Made by a program: the position numbers and the translations under genes
Part shown: positions 15,376-21,614 of the stretch, piece by piece
How positions within the stretch are numbered: the first letter of the stretch is position 1
How the letters are laid out: each line of letters begins with the position of its first letter
Assembly (NCBI GenBank): GCA_035544835.1
Contig: DASZZV010000087.1
Location: 1-31,410, forward strand
DNA length: 31,410 bases
Source: DASZZV01 sp035544835
GTDB lineage: Bacteria > Acidobacteriota > Thermoanaerobaculia > Gp7-AA8
Reading direction: 5' to 3'
Notes under the pieces: generated by a model
What the model saw: the letters and a program-made list of their open reading frames with translations, nothing else
Told to the model about the DNA's origin: nothing
Database searches by the model: none

Positions 15376-15756
15376 ATGAAAAAAACTCAGACAGGGCCCG
15401 ACGTGAACCTGATGTTTTCGGCATTCTCAGACCGCACGCGGTTGCGAATTCTTCACTTGATCAGGAAAGAGGAGCTCTGTGTCGGTGATCTCGTTAAAGT
15501 TCTTCAGCTCCCACAGCCCACGGTCTCTCGCCACCTCAGCTATCTGCGCCGGGCCGGACTCGTCGTATCTCGAAAAGCAGGGCTGTGGATGTACTACCTC
15601 CTTGCCAGACCCAGCACCGAGTTCCACGAGCGCCTTTACGCCTGCCTCGATGCCTGCTTCACCGACGTGCCTGAGCTCAAGGCCGATGGGGCCCGAGCCA
15701 GCAAGCTGAGGAAGGGTGGTGGATGTTGTCCCCCGGACCATGGGAAGAAGGTGTAG
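15376..15756 (+). CDS. arsR: ArsR family arsenite-responsive repressor
   Basis: A 126-residue winged-helix repressor. The segment FSDRTRLRILHLI starts the fold and PTVSRHLSYLRRAGLV is the recognition helix and wing entry. The usual arsenite site ELCVCDL appears as ELCVGDL (Cys35 only). A C-terminal GGCCPP (Cys117/118) could supply the remaining thiols, as in C-terminal-type ArsR sensors. It is divergent from aqpS-arsC across a 70-base control region, so it most likely represses both directions. No strong ribosome binding site is visible before the ATG at 15376. Confidence 0.9.
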   Translation: MKKTQTGPDVNLMFSAFSDRTRLRILHLIRKEELCVGDLVKVLQLPQPTVSRHLSYLRRAGLVVSRKAGLWMYYLLARPSTEFHERLYACLDACFTDVPELKADGARASKLRKGGGCCPPDHGKKV

Positions 15757-15802
15757 CAGGCGTGAGTCTGAAGCTGAGCTGTCTGTACTGCCAGAATTCA
15801 CC

Positions 15803-16210
15803 ATGAACCTGACTGTTTTCGTTCCTCGTATGCGAAACCTCAAACATTCAATCATTGTGCTCGCTGCCGTACTGCTCGTCGCTGTTCCGACGCTTGCGGC
15901 TAGCCAACAGACGCTCATTCTCATTAAGGGAATGCACTGCTCGGGCTGCGCTTCCGGCATCCAAACGATGCTCAAGCGCGTCGAAGGGGTGTCCAAAGCC
16001 TCCGGAGTCGTTTTGTGGGAAATGGGCGGCGTTCATGTTGCTGGCAATGTACGACCCGGATCATCGTACGGAGTCAAGTGACTTCGCCAACTGGTCGTGC
16101 TTAAAACGAACATTCAGCGGATTGGCAAGAGCGGTCAAACCGTCGGATCTCAAAGTACCCGAAGAGATGTCGCAGAACTCATAGGCCAGACTCGGCGAGA
16201 ACTCTCTTAA
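15803..16210 (+). pseudogene. Decayed MerP-like exported HMA protein
   Basis: The frame starts with a signal peptide (IIVLAAVLLVAVPTLA) and an HMA metal-binding domain with the motif GMHCSGC. Good similarity runs to VEGVSKAS. After that the frame reads nonsense and stops at 16081. The expected end of the domain is found in pieces: YDPDHRTES in the +1 frame at about 16047-16072, then LRQLVVLKTNIQRIGKSG back in the first frame just after the stop, ending at 16210. Two small frame changes and one stop therefore interrupt the gene. Start 15803 is the most upstream plausible ATG, and 15830 also fits the signal. It lies 46 bases after arsR and may once have been co-transcribed. Confidence 0.7.
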
Positions 16211-16225
16211 CGGGGCGGGCACTAC

Positions 16226-17578
16226 TTAGACCATGTACGCCATGTCCGAACCATGAGTCGGATATGCGAACAGCATCTCTTTGATCTGCGAGCTCGTCGT
16301 TCCGGTGCGCATGGCCATCGCGAAGAGGTTGATCAACTCTTCGGCCGAGGGACCGAGAAGGTGCGCGCCGAGAATGCGCCCGCTCTTCTCCTCGATCAGG
16401 ACCTTTGATCCCGAGTGTGTCTCGCCGACACGGCGCGATGAATACCAGGAGGAGGTGTCGACGAGATTGGTTCGAAAGCGAAGCCCACGTTGCGTAGCGG
16501 CATCTTCGGTCAGCCCGACCGCAGCCAGAGGCGGAATCGTGAAAGCGACACTTGGAACCACCGAATAGTCGGCGCTCAGGTGATTTCCCTCGAGTAGATT
16601 GGCCGCCACGATGCGCCCCTCATATCCAGCCACGGGCGTGAGCGCGGGGCCGACAGCAGCAGCGTCACCCGCCGCGTACACGGCCGGATTCGATACGCTC
16701 TGCAGAAATCCGTTGAGCCGGATTCGTCTGCCATCCGCCTCGATTCCTGCGGCATGGATATCGAGCTCATCGACGGCGGGAACCCGGCCCGCTCCATGGA
16801 CGACCAGGTCCGCCTCAACGCGGGTGTCCTTCTCGCCATGCCGGCCGTGGATGACAAACCCGCCCTTGGCGCGCTCGATGCGCGTGACGCTCGTATCGAG
16901 TTGAATATCGACGCCGAGGGTGCGCGACTTCTCGACGAGCCGGTCGACCAGATCAGGGTCAAAGAGGGGAAGCGGCCGCGGCCCACGATGAAGGATGGTC
17001 ACTTGCCGGCCCGCACGAATCGCGACGTGCGCGAACTCGAAGGAGATGAAGCCGCCGCCAACAAAGACGATCCGACGCGGAAGCTCGTCGAGCTCGAGAA
17101 ACTGTGTGCTCGTGGTCAGGAGCTCTTCGCCAGGGATTCCGAGGGGCACAGGCTTCGCGCCGCTGGCGATGACAACGTGCTTGCCTTCGAGGCGCTGGCC
17201 GGCAATTTCGAGCGTCGTCTTCCCAGTGAAGCGAGCCTGTCCATGAAAGATCTCGATGCCGGCCTCACGAAAGCTTCCTTCTTTCCGTTCCGGCACCTCG
17301 GCGATCATGGAGCGCTTGAAGCGCATCAGCTCCGGCCAGTCGATGTGCAGACCTTCCTGACGAACTCCTTTGCCCGCCAGGCGCCTCGCCCATTCGATGG
17401 CCTCGGCATTCCCAACCAAAACCTTCTTCGGGTCGCACCCGCGGAGAGCACAGGTTCCGCCGAACGGCAGCTCGTCGATGACCGCGACCGACCATCCCGC
17501 CTTGCGGCATCGCGAGGCAACGGCCGACGCGGCTGAGCCGGTCCCGATCACTACGAGCTCAAACTGGCGCGCGGTCAC
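16226..17578 (-). CDS. MerA-like pyridine nucleotide-disulfide oxidoreductase lacking the mercury-specific cysteines
   Basis: A 450-residue flavoprotein of the glutathione reductase/mercuric reductase family. FAD-binding IGTGSAASAVA (11-21), redox-active GGTCALRGCDPKK (Cys43, Cys48), NAD(P)-binding IVFVGGGFISFEFA and the second FAD motif VYAAGDAA are all present. It lacks the N-terminal HMA domain of MerA and the C-terminal vicinal cysteine pair that delivers mercury. The C-terminal HPTxxE acid-base motif reads YPTHGSD instead. GTG start at 17578 with AGGA 5 bases upstream, 7 bases after the CsoR-like gene. Last gene of the mer-like operon. It may reduce another disulfide or metal-thiol complex, and true mercuric reductase activity is doubtful. 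Confidence 0.88.
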   Translation of the reverse strand: MTARQFELVVIGTGSAASAVASRCRKAGWSVAVIDELPFGGTCALRGCDPKKVLVGNAEAIEWARRLAGKGVRQEGLHIDWPELMRFKRSMIAEVPERKEGSFREAGIEIFHGQARFTGKTTLEIAGQRLEGKHVVIASGAKPVPLGIPGEELLTTSTQFLELDELPRRIVFVGGGFISFEFAHVAIRAGRQVTILHRGPRPLPLFDPDLVDRLVEKSRTLGVDIQLDTSVTRIERAKGGFVIHGRHGEKDTRVEADLVVHGAGRVPAVDELDIHAAGIEADGRRIRLNGFLQSVSNPAVYAAGDAAAVGPALTPVAGYEGRIVAANLLEGNHLSADYSVVPSVAFTIPPLAAVGLTEDAATQRGLRFRTNLVDTSSWYSSRRVGETHSGSKVLIEEKSGRILGAHLLGPSAEELINLFAMAMRTGTTSSQIKEMLFAYPTHGSDMAYMV

Positions 17579-17585
17579 ATTCGTC

Positions 17586-17897
17586 CTATGAAGACTTCAA
17601 CACTGTGGCCAGCGCCTTGGCCACGCGACTCAGTCGCTCGTCGGGATCGCCAGTCATGCAGGAGTTTACACAGGCCCGCATCTCGGTCTCGATCACGCCA
17701 GCGGCAACCTGATTCAGAGCCGCTTTCACCGCAGCGATTTGCAGCAGGATGTCATCGGCACAGCGGTGATCGATCACCATCTGCCGGATGCTGCGCAGAT
17801 GCCCCTCGGCCCGCGCGAGCCGGTCGGCAAGGGCCTTCTGCGCTTCTGGTGTCAGATATTCTTCCGTCGCCGTCTTTGCTTTCTGTCGTGTCGTCAT
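17586..17897 (-). CDS. CsoR-like metal-sensing repressor
   Basis: A 103-residue all-helical repressor of the CsoR/RcnR/FrmR family (DUF156). The core RLARAEGHLRSIRQM (26-40) and DDILLQIAAVKAAL (48-61) are diagnostic. Cys46, Cys76 and Cys80 are the candidate ligands. Cys46 lies one residue earlier than the first Cys of copper CsoR, and the position of the CsoR His is Glu72, so the metal or reagent sensed need not be copper. It sits inside the operon it probably controls. A CsoR-type palindrome lies in the operon promoter at 19165-19180. Start 17897 follows the upstream gene by 8 bases with AGGA nearby. Confidence 0.88.
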   Translation of the reverse strand: MTTRQKAKTATEEYLTPEAQKALADRLARAEGHLRSIRQMVIDHRCADDILLQIAAVKAALNQVAAGVIETEMRACVNSCMTGDPDERLSRVAKALATVLKSS

Positions 17898-17905
17898 ATG
17901 GTTTC

Positions 17906-18397
17906 CTATGAGGTGGTAAGGGTAAGTCTGGACGCAATGCGGCGTTCGACGCGTGCGACGTCGCCAAGGCAACAGGAGCCCTTGGGATTCTTGACCTCGC
18001 ACGCGCAGCGGCCGGCCTTCACTTCTGCCGTGATCGAGGTCGTCGCGGTGCTGGCGCCCGTCCGCTCCATCTCGTCGCGTATCGACTGCTCCGTGTAGCC
18101 AAAGCAGTAACAGACCGGGACGACATCGCTGTCCGGTTGCTTCGCGTGCACCGGCACGATCAGATCGGTTTCCCGGAACACCACGCCGGCCGCCCGATCG
18201 AAGTACACCGTTTGGCAGTTCGCGTTCGGGCAGTAGCGCGGATCCGGAGGAACGCCGCGTCGCAGCCCGTCGGGTGTGAGGAGCGCTTTCAAGGTGATCG
18301 GATCGACGGAAATGCCCTTCGCCCCGCACGCAGGACACAAGTCGCTCGCTGCGTCGAGGGTCGACGAGCATCCCGTGTGTGTGCAACATGAGCTCAT
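17906..18397 (-). CDS. CopZ N-domain-like Fe-S/zinc protein
   Basis: A 163-residue cysteine-rich protein resembling the N-terminal domain of the Archaeoglobus CopZ, which carries a [2Fe-2S] cluster and zinc beside an HMA domain. Visible motifs are CPAC (21-24) and CPNANC (56-61), a probable zinc site, then CYC (96-98) and CAC...CC (131-143), a probable cluster site of the BFD type. The N-terminus SSCCTHTGC adds thiols. Here the HMA part is a separate gene immediately upstream (18411-18758), so the archaeal fusion is split. The start at 18397 is supported by AGAGG upstream. The protein could reduce copper or another metal and pass it to the HMA partner. Function inferred from resemblance. Confidence 0.78.
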   Translation of the reverse strand: MSSCCTHTGCSSTLDAASDLCPACGAKGISVDPITLKALLTPDGLRRGVPPDPRYCPNANCQTVYFDRAAGVVFRETDLIVPVHAKQPDSDVVPVCYCFGYTEQSIRDEMERTGASTATTSITAEVKAGRCACEVKNPKGSCCLGDVARVERRIASRLTLTTS

Positions 18398-18410
18398 TCG
18401 GGCCTCTTCG

Positions 18411-18758
18411 CTACTTGATGACTCTCGCCTTGTAGGTCGGTAGTTTCTGCTCGATGGCAAGGGCAAGCTTGTCGGGAGTCACTTTCGCCGGCTCGTAGGT
18501 GACGACGGCGCTCTTCTTCTCGTATGAGACCGTGGCGGCCTTCACACCGTTCATGCTGGTCAGCACGTGCTTGACCGCGGTTGCGCACGAGCCGCAGGTC
18601 ATGCCATCGATGTGCAGTGTCGCGACCTTCTGGCTCGCGGTAGACGCTGCGGCCGTTCGCTGCGGAATCGCGCAGGAGCCTGTGCCTGCGCTGGCGAATC
18701 CGGCAACGCCGAGTGCGGCAGTGATCGTGATGAGAATGACAAGAAGATTCTTTCTCAT
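18411..18758 (-). CDS. MerP-like exported heavy-metal-associated (HMA) protein
   Basis: A 115-residue protein with a signal peptide (about 1-23) and one HMA domain (47-110) carrying GMTCGSCAT (Cys55 and Cys58). It matches periplasmic MerP in length and position next to merT. The ribosome binding site GGAG lies 7 bases before the ATG at 18758. In a classical mer operon MerP binds Hg(II) outside the membrane and hands it to MerT. A further Cys29 before the domain is not found in standard MerP. It is 13 bases upstream of the Fe-S/zinc protein gene. Confidence 0.88.
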   Translation of the reverse strand: MRKNLLVILITITAALGVAGFASAGTGSCAIPQRTAAASTASQKVATLHIDGMTCGSCATAVKHVLTSMNGVKAATVSYEKKSAVVTYEPAKVTPDKLALAIEQKLPTYKARVIK

Positions 18759-18773
18759 TGGTTTCTCCGTTAT

Positions 18774-19148
18774 TTATCCGAGGACCCAGTTCGACCAGGT
18801 CGGGAACGTTAGGATCAAGAGCACGAGCGCCGACACGATCCAGAGGACAATTCGGTTGATCTTCTGGACGCGCGAGACGCCCTGTGTTGCGCACAGTGAT
18901 CCGGGCTCGCACGCCTCCTCGGCTGGCCGCTTACGGTATGCGAGGTAAAACGCACCGGCGAGGAAGGCGAGGGTGACGACCGTCAAAACAGGCCGGTAGG
19001 GCTCGTACTTCACGAGTGCCCCCATGCTCGTCAGGCCAAGGAACGCCGCGGCGATCGGACCGATGCAGCAGATGGAGGCTCCTACAGCGGTGACAATCGA
19101 TGCCGCCAGCCCGGCCTTGGCGAACGATGTTTCCTTCATGGTGTCCAT
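18774..19148 (-). CDS. merT: MerT-like mercuric ion transport protein
   Basis: A 124-residue three-span membrane protein. The first span ends with the paired cysteines of GASICCIGP (Cys27, Cys28). The cytoplasmic loop has Cys80 and Cys86 (EACEPGSLCA), as in MerT, which takes thiol-metal ions from MerP into the cytoplasm. The ATG at 19148 lies only a few bases after the predicted transcription start, and a second Met codon at 19139 is an alternative start. First gene of the operon merT, merP-like, Fe-S protein, csoR-like, merA-like. Mercury is the family's known cargo, but the regulator and reductase here differ from classical mer. Confidence 0.9.
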   Translation of the reverse strand: MDTMKETSFAKAGLAASIVTAVGASICCIGPIAAAFLGLTSMGALVKYEPYRPVLTVVTLAFLAGAFYLAYRKRPAEEACEPGSLCATQGVSRVQKINRIVLWIVSALVLLILTFPTWSNWVLG

Positions 19149-19159
19149 AAGATCCCGGC

Positions 19160-19187
19160 TTTATATCCCCTATGGGGGATACGTGAA
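19160..19187 (-). promoter_or_regulatory. mer-like operon promoter with CsoR-type operator
   Basis: On the minus strand TTCACG (19187-19182) and TATAAA (19165-19160) are spaced 16 bases apart, a good -35/-10 pair. Between them lies the palindrome ATCCCCCATAGGGGAT (19180-19165), the G/C-tract type bound by CsoR-family repressors. The location predicts repression by the CsoR-like protein of the same operon. Confidence 0.78.
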
Positions 19188-19282
19188 TGCTACTGTTAAC
19201 AAGCCTCCTGGTCAAGAATTCCGGGGCGTTTCGGCCAGACGGGGTGCCGATGTCGAAGCCAACTCTGGAAGCACCGGTAACG

Positions 19283-19423
19283 TCAGCAGCACGCGACAAT
19301 ACCGAGCGCCGCGGCAACGATGCTCGCCAGGACGAGAAGAGCGAAAGGCTTTGAGATATCGCCGAGAGCGATGCCTAACGAAAGCGGAGGAGTTTCAGGT
19401 CTTCCGTGTTCGGACGGCCGTCG
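19283..19423 (-). other. Start-less open stretch after the porin stop, coding a hydrophobic tail
   Basis: Directly after the porin TGA, in the same frame, 46 codons stay open and would encode a polar segment, then KPFALLVLASIVAAALGIV and a terminal Cys-Cys. There is no ATG, GTG or TTG in this frame. It may be a remnant of a small membrane protein, or chance. The rest of the 275-base gap to merT contains only the mer promoter. Confidence 0.3.
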
Positions 19424-20656
19424 TCAGAAATAGAGGACCAAACCGACACCCGCCGTGAGTTGGTCCCTCTCCGATCGAAAATCACTCTTGCGGCTGAAAA
19501 ATGTCTCGGAGGAGCGGTCGTACCGAATCTCGGGTCTGATCAGAACTTTGGTGAAGCTTTTGGCACCGCCAATGCGGTAGTCGGCAGTGAAGGTGGTTCC
19601 CCAGAGTCGCTGGCCGACTCCGGTCGTAAAGCCATCCTGATCATTGTAGTACTCAGCCCGCACCGTCGGGAAGAAGTGGTCGCCAATCGTCTTGCGAAGT
19701 GTCAGCGCGACCCCGCCCCACCGCGCGTCCTCGCCGGACCCGAGAGCATTTTCGTCCGTAGCGACATCGACGTTGACCATGGTTTGCAGTGTCGGTGAGG
19801 AGAGGAAGATCGCCTGCAGGTCGATGAGATGGCGCAGGTTGTCATCATTGTTGTTTTGCTCGGGCCCACCCATGTAATTCGCGTAGAGCGAGAACTTCGG
19901 GCTCGGCGTCCATCCCAGGCTGAGTCCGACCGTCTTGCCATCATTGTTGTCTTTCGTGACGTTCCATCCCTTCAGGATGTAGAGCTCGCCGTAGACCTTG
20001 CTATTGAAGGCATAGTTGAGGCGGACCCCCGTATCCTGGAATGGAATGGCGTAGGTGTAGAAAAAGGCGTGGGAGAAGTTGCGGTTCTTGATGCTTTCGA
20101 TGGTCTCACCACCGATATGCGTCACGAATTTTCCAACGTCAACCCGAAGCCCGGTGCCAATCGGCGCGAGGTAGCTGAGCGAAGCGTGTTGAATGTTTTC
20201 TTCGGCGTTGCTGAGACTATCCGGGCTCACGGCCTTGATGGTGTCGAAGATGATCTTCTGTGTATCGCCGCCCGCCAGGTCCACTTTGAAACCGAAACGC
20301 CCCCGATTCGGAACCTTCTCGACCTCCAGCTCGATGAGGTTGATCGTCGGCCTGTTGGCGTGAACGTCGAATGCCCTGCCCTCGATCGTCAGGTCCCTCG
20401 CCTTGATCGCTGAGAATCCCTGGTTTGCATTCGCAACTGACGCGCGGACGTCATTTTGATTCCAGACGTAGTAGCCTTCCAGCCATCCGCGAAACTTGAT
20501 TCCCTTGAGCGAGTCGTTTCCCGACAACTCACCCAGATCTTTCGTCGCCGCCTCGGTATAGATGCCATTTACTTCCTGCGCCCTGGCGGAGAAGGCCAGC
20601 CCCACGAACACTGAGAAAAGAACAAGCGCCAGACCCCGCATCGATCGTCTCGACAT
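19424..20656 (-). CDS. Outer-membrane beta-barrel porin (OmpL/bbp2-like)
   Basis: A 410-residue protein with a signal peptide (cleavage near SARA-QE, residue 27), then alternating polar/hydrophobic strands typical of a beta-barrel: FRGWLEGYYVWNQND, GRFGFKVDLAGG, YGELYILKGWNV, SLYANYMGGPEQ. It ends in LVLYF, and a terminal Phe is the outer-membrane sorting signal. It matches the putative beta-barrel porin-2 (OmpL-like) family. The start at 20656 follows AAGGG and matches the signal peptide. Substrate unknown. Its placement beside metal genes could mean passage of metal complexes, but that is inference. Divergent from the fragment at 20753. Confidence 0.82.
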   Translation of the reverse strand: MSRRSMRGLALVLFSVFVGLAFSARAQEVNGIYTEAATKDLGELSGNDSLKGIKFRGWLEGYYVWNQNDVRASVANANQGFSAIKARDLTIEGRAFDVHANRPTINLIELEVEKVPNRGRFGFKVDLAGGDTQKIIFDTIKAVSPDSLSNAEENIQHASLSYLAPIGTGLRVDVGKFVTHIGGETIESIKNRNFSHAFFYTYAIPFQDTGVRLNYAFNSKVYGELYILKGWNVTKDNNDGKTVGLSLGWTPSPKFSLYANYMGGPEQNNNDDNLRHLIDLQAIFLSSPTLQTMVNVDVATDENALGSGEDARWGGVALTLRKTIGDHFFPTVRAEYYNDQDGFTTGVGQRLWGTTFTADYRIGGAKSFTKVLIRPEIRYDRSSETFFSRKSDFRSERDQLTAGVGLVLYF

Positions 20657-20752
20657 TTCGCAACCCTTTCCACCCGAACGTTCAAGCGACAACTCGCTCG
20701 GGCGATCTGCTGCGCGTAGTATAGGAAAACTCCACGGTTAGGGCGAAACACA

Positions 20753-20980
20753 ATGCGCGTCGATCGCACCCTCCAACTCTCACTTTTCCCGGCCGTTCTC
20801 CTCGTTTTGTTCGCGCCTTCGCCAATCGTTGCCGGGGAGCGTGTGACAGCTGCGGAGGCCAGGCAATTATCCGGCGCTATCAAAATACCTATGGAGTGGC
20901 AGGGAGAGCACATCTTCCTCAAAGCGAGGATTCGAAGTCATGACCTGTCTCTGATCATCGAAACGAGCGAACAGAGGTAG
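20753..20980 (+). pseudogene. Truncated exported retropepsin-like aspartic protease start
   Basis: 75 codons encode a signal peptide (LFPAVLLVLFAPSPIVAG) and then IPMEWQGEHIFLKARI, which resembles the first strands of exported retropepsin-like aspartic proteases just before the catalytic DTGA loop. The frame changes to ETSEQR and stops where that loop should be, and no continuation is seen. It reads as a 5' remnant left by a rearrangement. It is followed within 90 bases by another gene remnant. Confidence 0.5.
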
Positions 20981-21065
20981 CGCTCGCCGATTGCGGTGAT
21001 ATTCGAGCACCGCGCAAGGGCGGTTACCATGCTGGTCCAATTCTTTTCAGCAGTTTTGCGCAACG

Positions 21066-21119
21066 TCCACGTCCTGGCACTCGGGGTCCTGCTCCTCGAT
21101 TACACCCTCTGGTGGTGGC
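21066..21119 (+). pseudogene. 54-base deletion remnant of the second desaturase gene
   Basis: Bases 21066-21079 equal 24052-24065, which lie just upstream of the desaturase at 24091. Bases 21080-21119 equal 24376-24415 inside that gene, coding GVLLLDYTLWWW. The two blocks abut here, whereas 310 bases separate them in the intact copy. The identity is perfect over the 40-base block, so the event is recent. Copy 1 at 8559 differs in this segment, so the source is the 24-kb copy. Confidence 0.8.
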
Positions 21120-21200
21120 CCATTTCCCGAAGTTTCGACGCAGAGCACGCCGAACCAGGTGCCCAGGAAGGAATTTGACACCACCTCCTGAGCTTGAGAT

Positions 21201-21220
21201 CATTCGCACATGCGCGCGAA
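21201..21220. promoter_or_regulatory. Near-perfect 20-base palindrome over the CadC-like start codon
   Basis: CATTCGCACATGCGCGAATG has 9 of 10 symmetric pairs and arms ATTCGC/GCGAAT, like the sites beside arsR. It overlaps the ATG at 21210. An operator here would let the ArsR-type protein block its own operon. Alternatively translation starts elsewhere, but no later Met codon exists before the metal-binding cysteines. Confidence 0.65.
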
Positions 21221-21614
21221 TGTCACAGCGAAGGCTAAACGCGGGGATGGTTCGGACGAGCGCACCGCGACATGCAACATCCCCTGCTTCAACGGTGAGG
21301 CCGTCCGCGAGCTGCGCGACGCGTTGCCGCTCCGCGATCAACTGGAAGAAGTGCGCGTGATGTTCGCAGCCCTCGCCGACGCAACGCGGCTGAAGGTCCT
21401 GCATGCGTTGTCGGGTGGCGAGGAGCTGTGCGTGTGCGACGTTGCGCATGTCGCCTCGATCAGCATTTCGGCCGCGTCGCATCACCTGAGGAAGCTGCGC
21501 GATCTCCGCATCCTCGGCTATCGCAACGACGGCAAGATGGCCTACTACTCCCTTCGCGACCGGAGCGTGGCGAAGCTGCTGCGCACTGCGCTCGCGGCGG
21601 TGGCGCAGCGATGA
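21210..21614 (+). CDS. CadC-like ArsR/SmtB family metal sensor
   Basis: A 134-residue winged-helix repressor. Cysteines at 22 and 26 (TCNIPC) and 74 and 76 (ELCVCD) together match the four-cysteine alpha3N site of CadC, which senses Cd, Pb, Bi and Zn. The recognition helix ISISAASHHLRKLRDL is standard. The N-terminal extension CFNGEAVRELRDAL is also CadC-like. It overlaps the next gene by ATGA, so it heads the operon. The ATG at 21210 lies inside a palindrome, implying self-repression. This gene and the next three look visibly richer in CGCG-type sequence than the remnants just upstream, a possible sign that the operon moved as a unit. Confidence 0.88.
   Translation: MRANVTAKAKRGDGSDERTATCNIPCFNGEAVRELRDALPLRDQLEEVRVMFAALADATRLKVLHALSGGEELCVCDVAHVASISISAASHHLRKLRDLRILGYRNDGKMAYYSLRDRSVAKLLRTALAAVAQR

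Noticed and set aside
16754..17536. 260-codon plus-strand frame opposite the MerA-like gene
   Set aside because: Antisense shadow of a complete flavoprotein with all cofactor motifs.
16226..17578. Calling the flavoprotein mercuric reductase (merA)
   Set aside because: It lacks the C-terminal vicinal cysteines and the HPTxxE motif, so only the broader family is supported.
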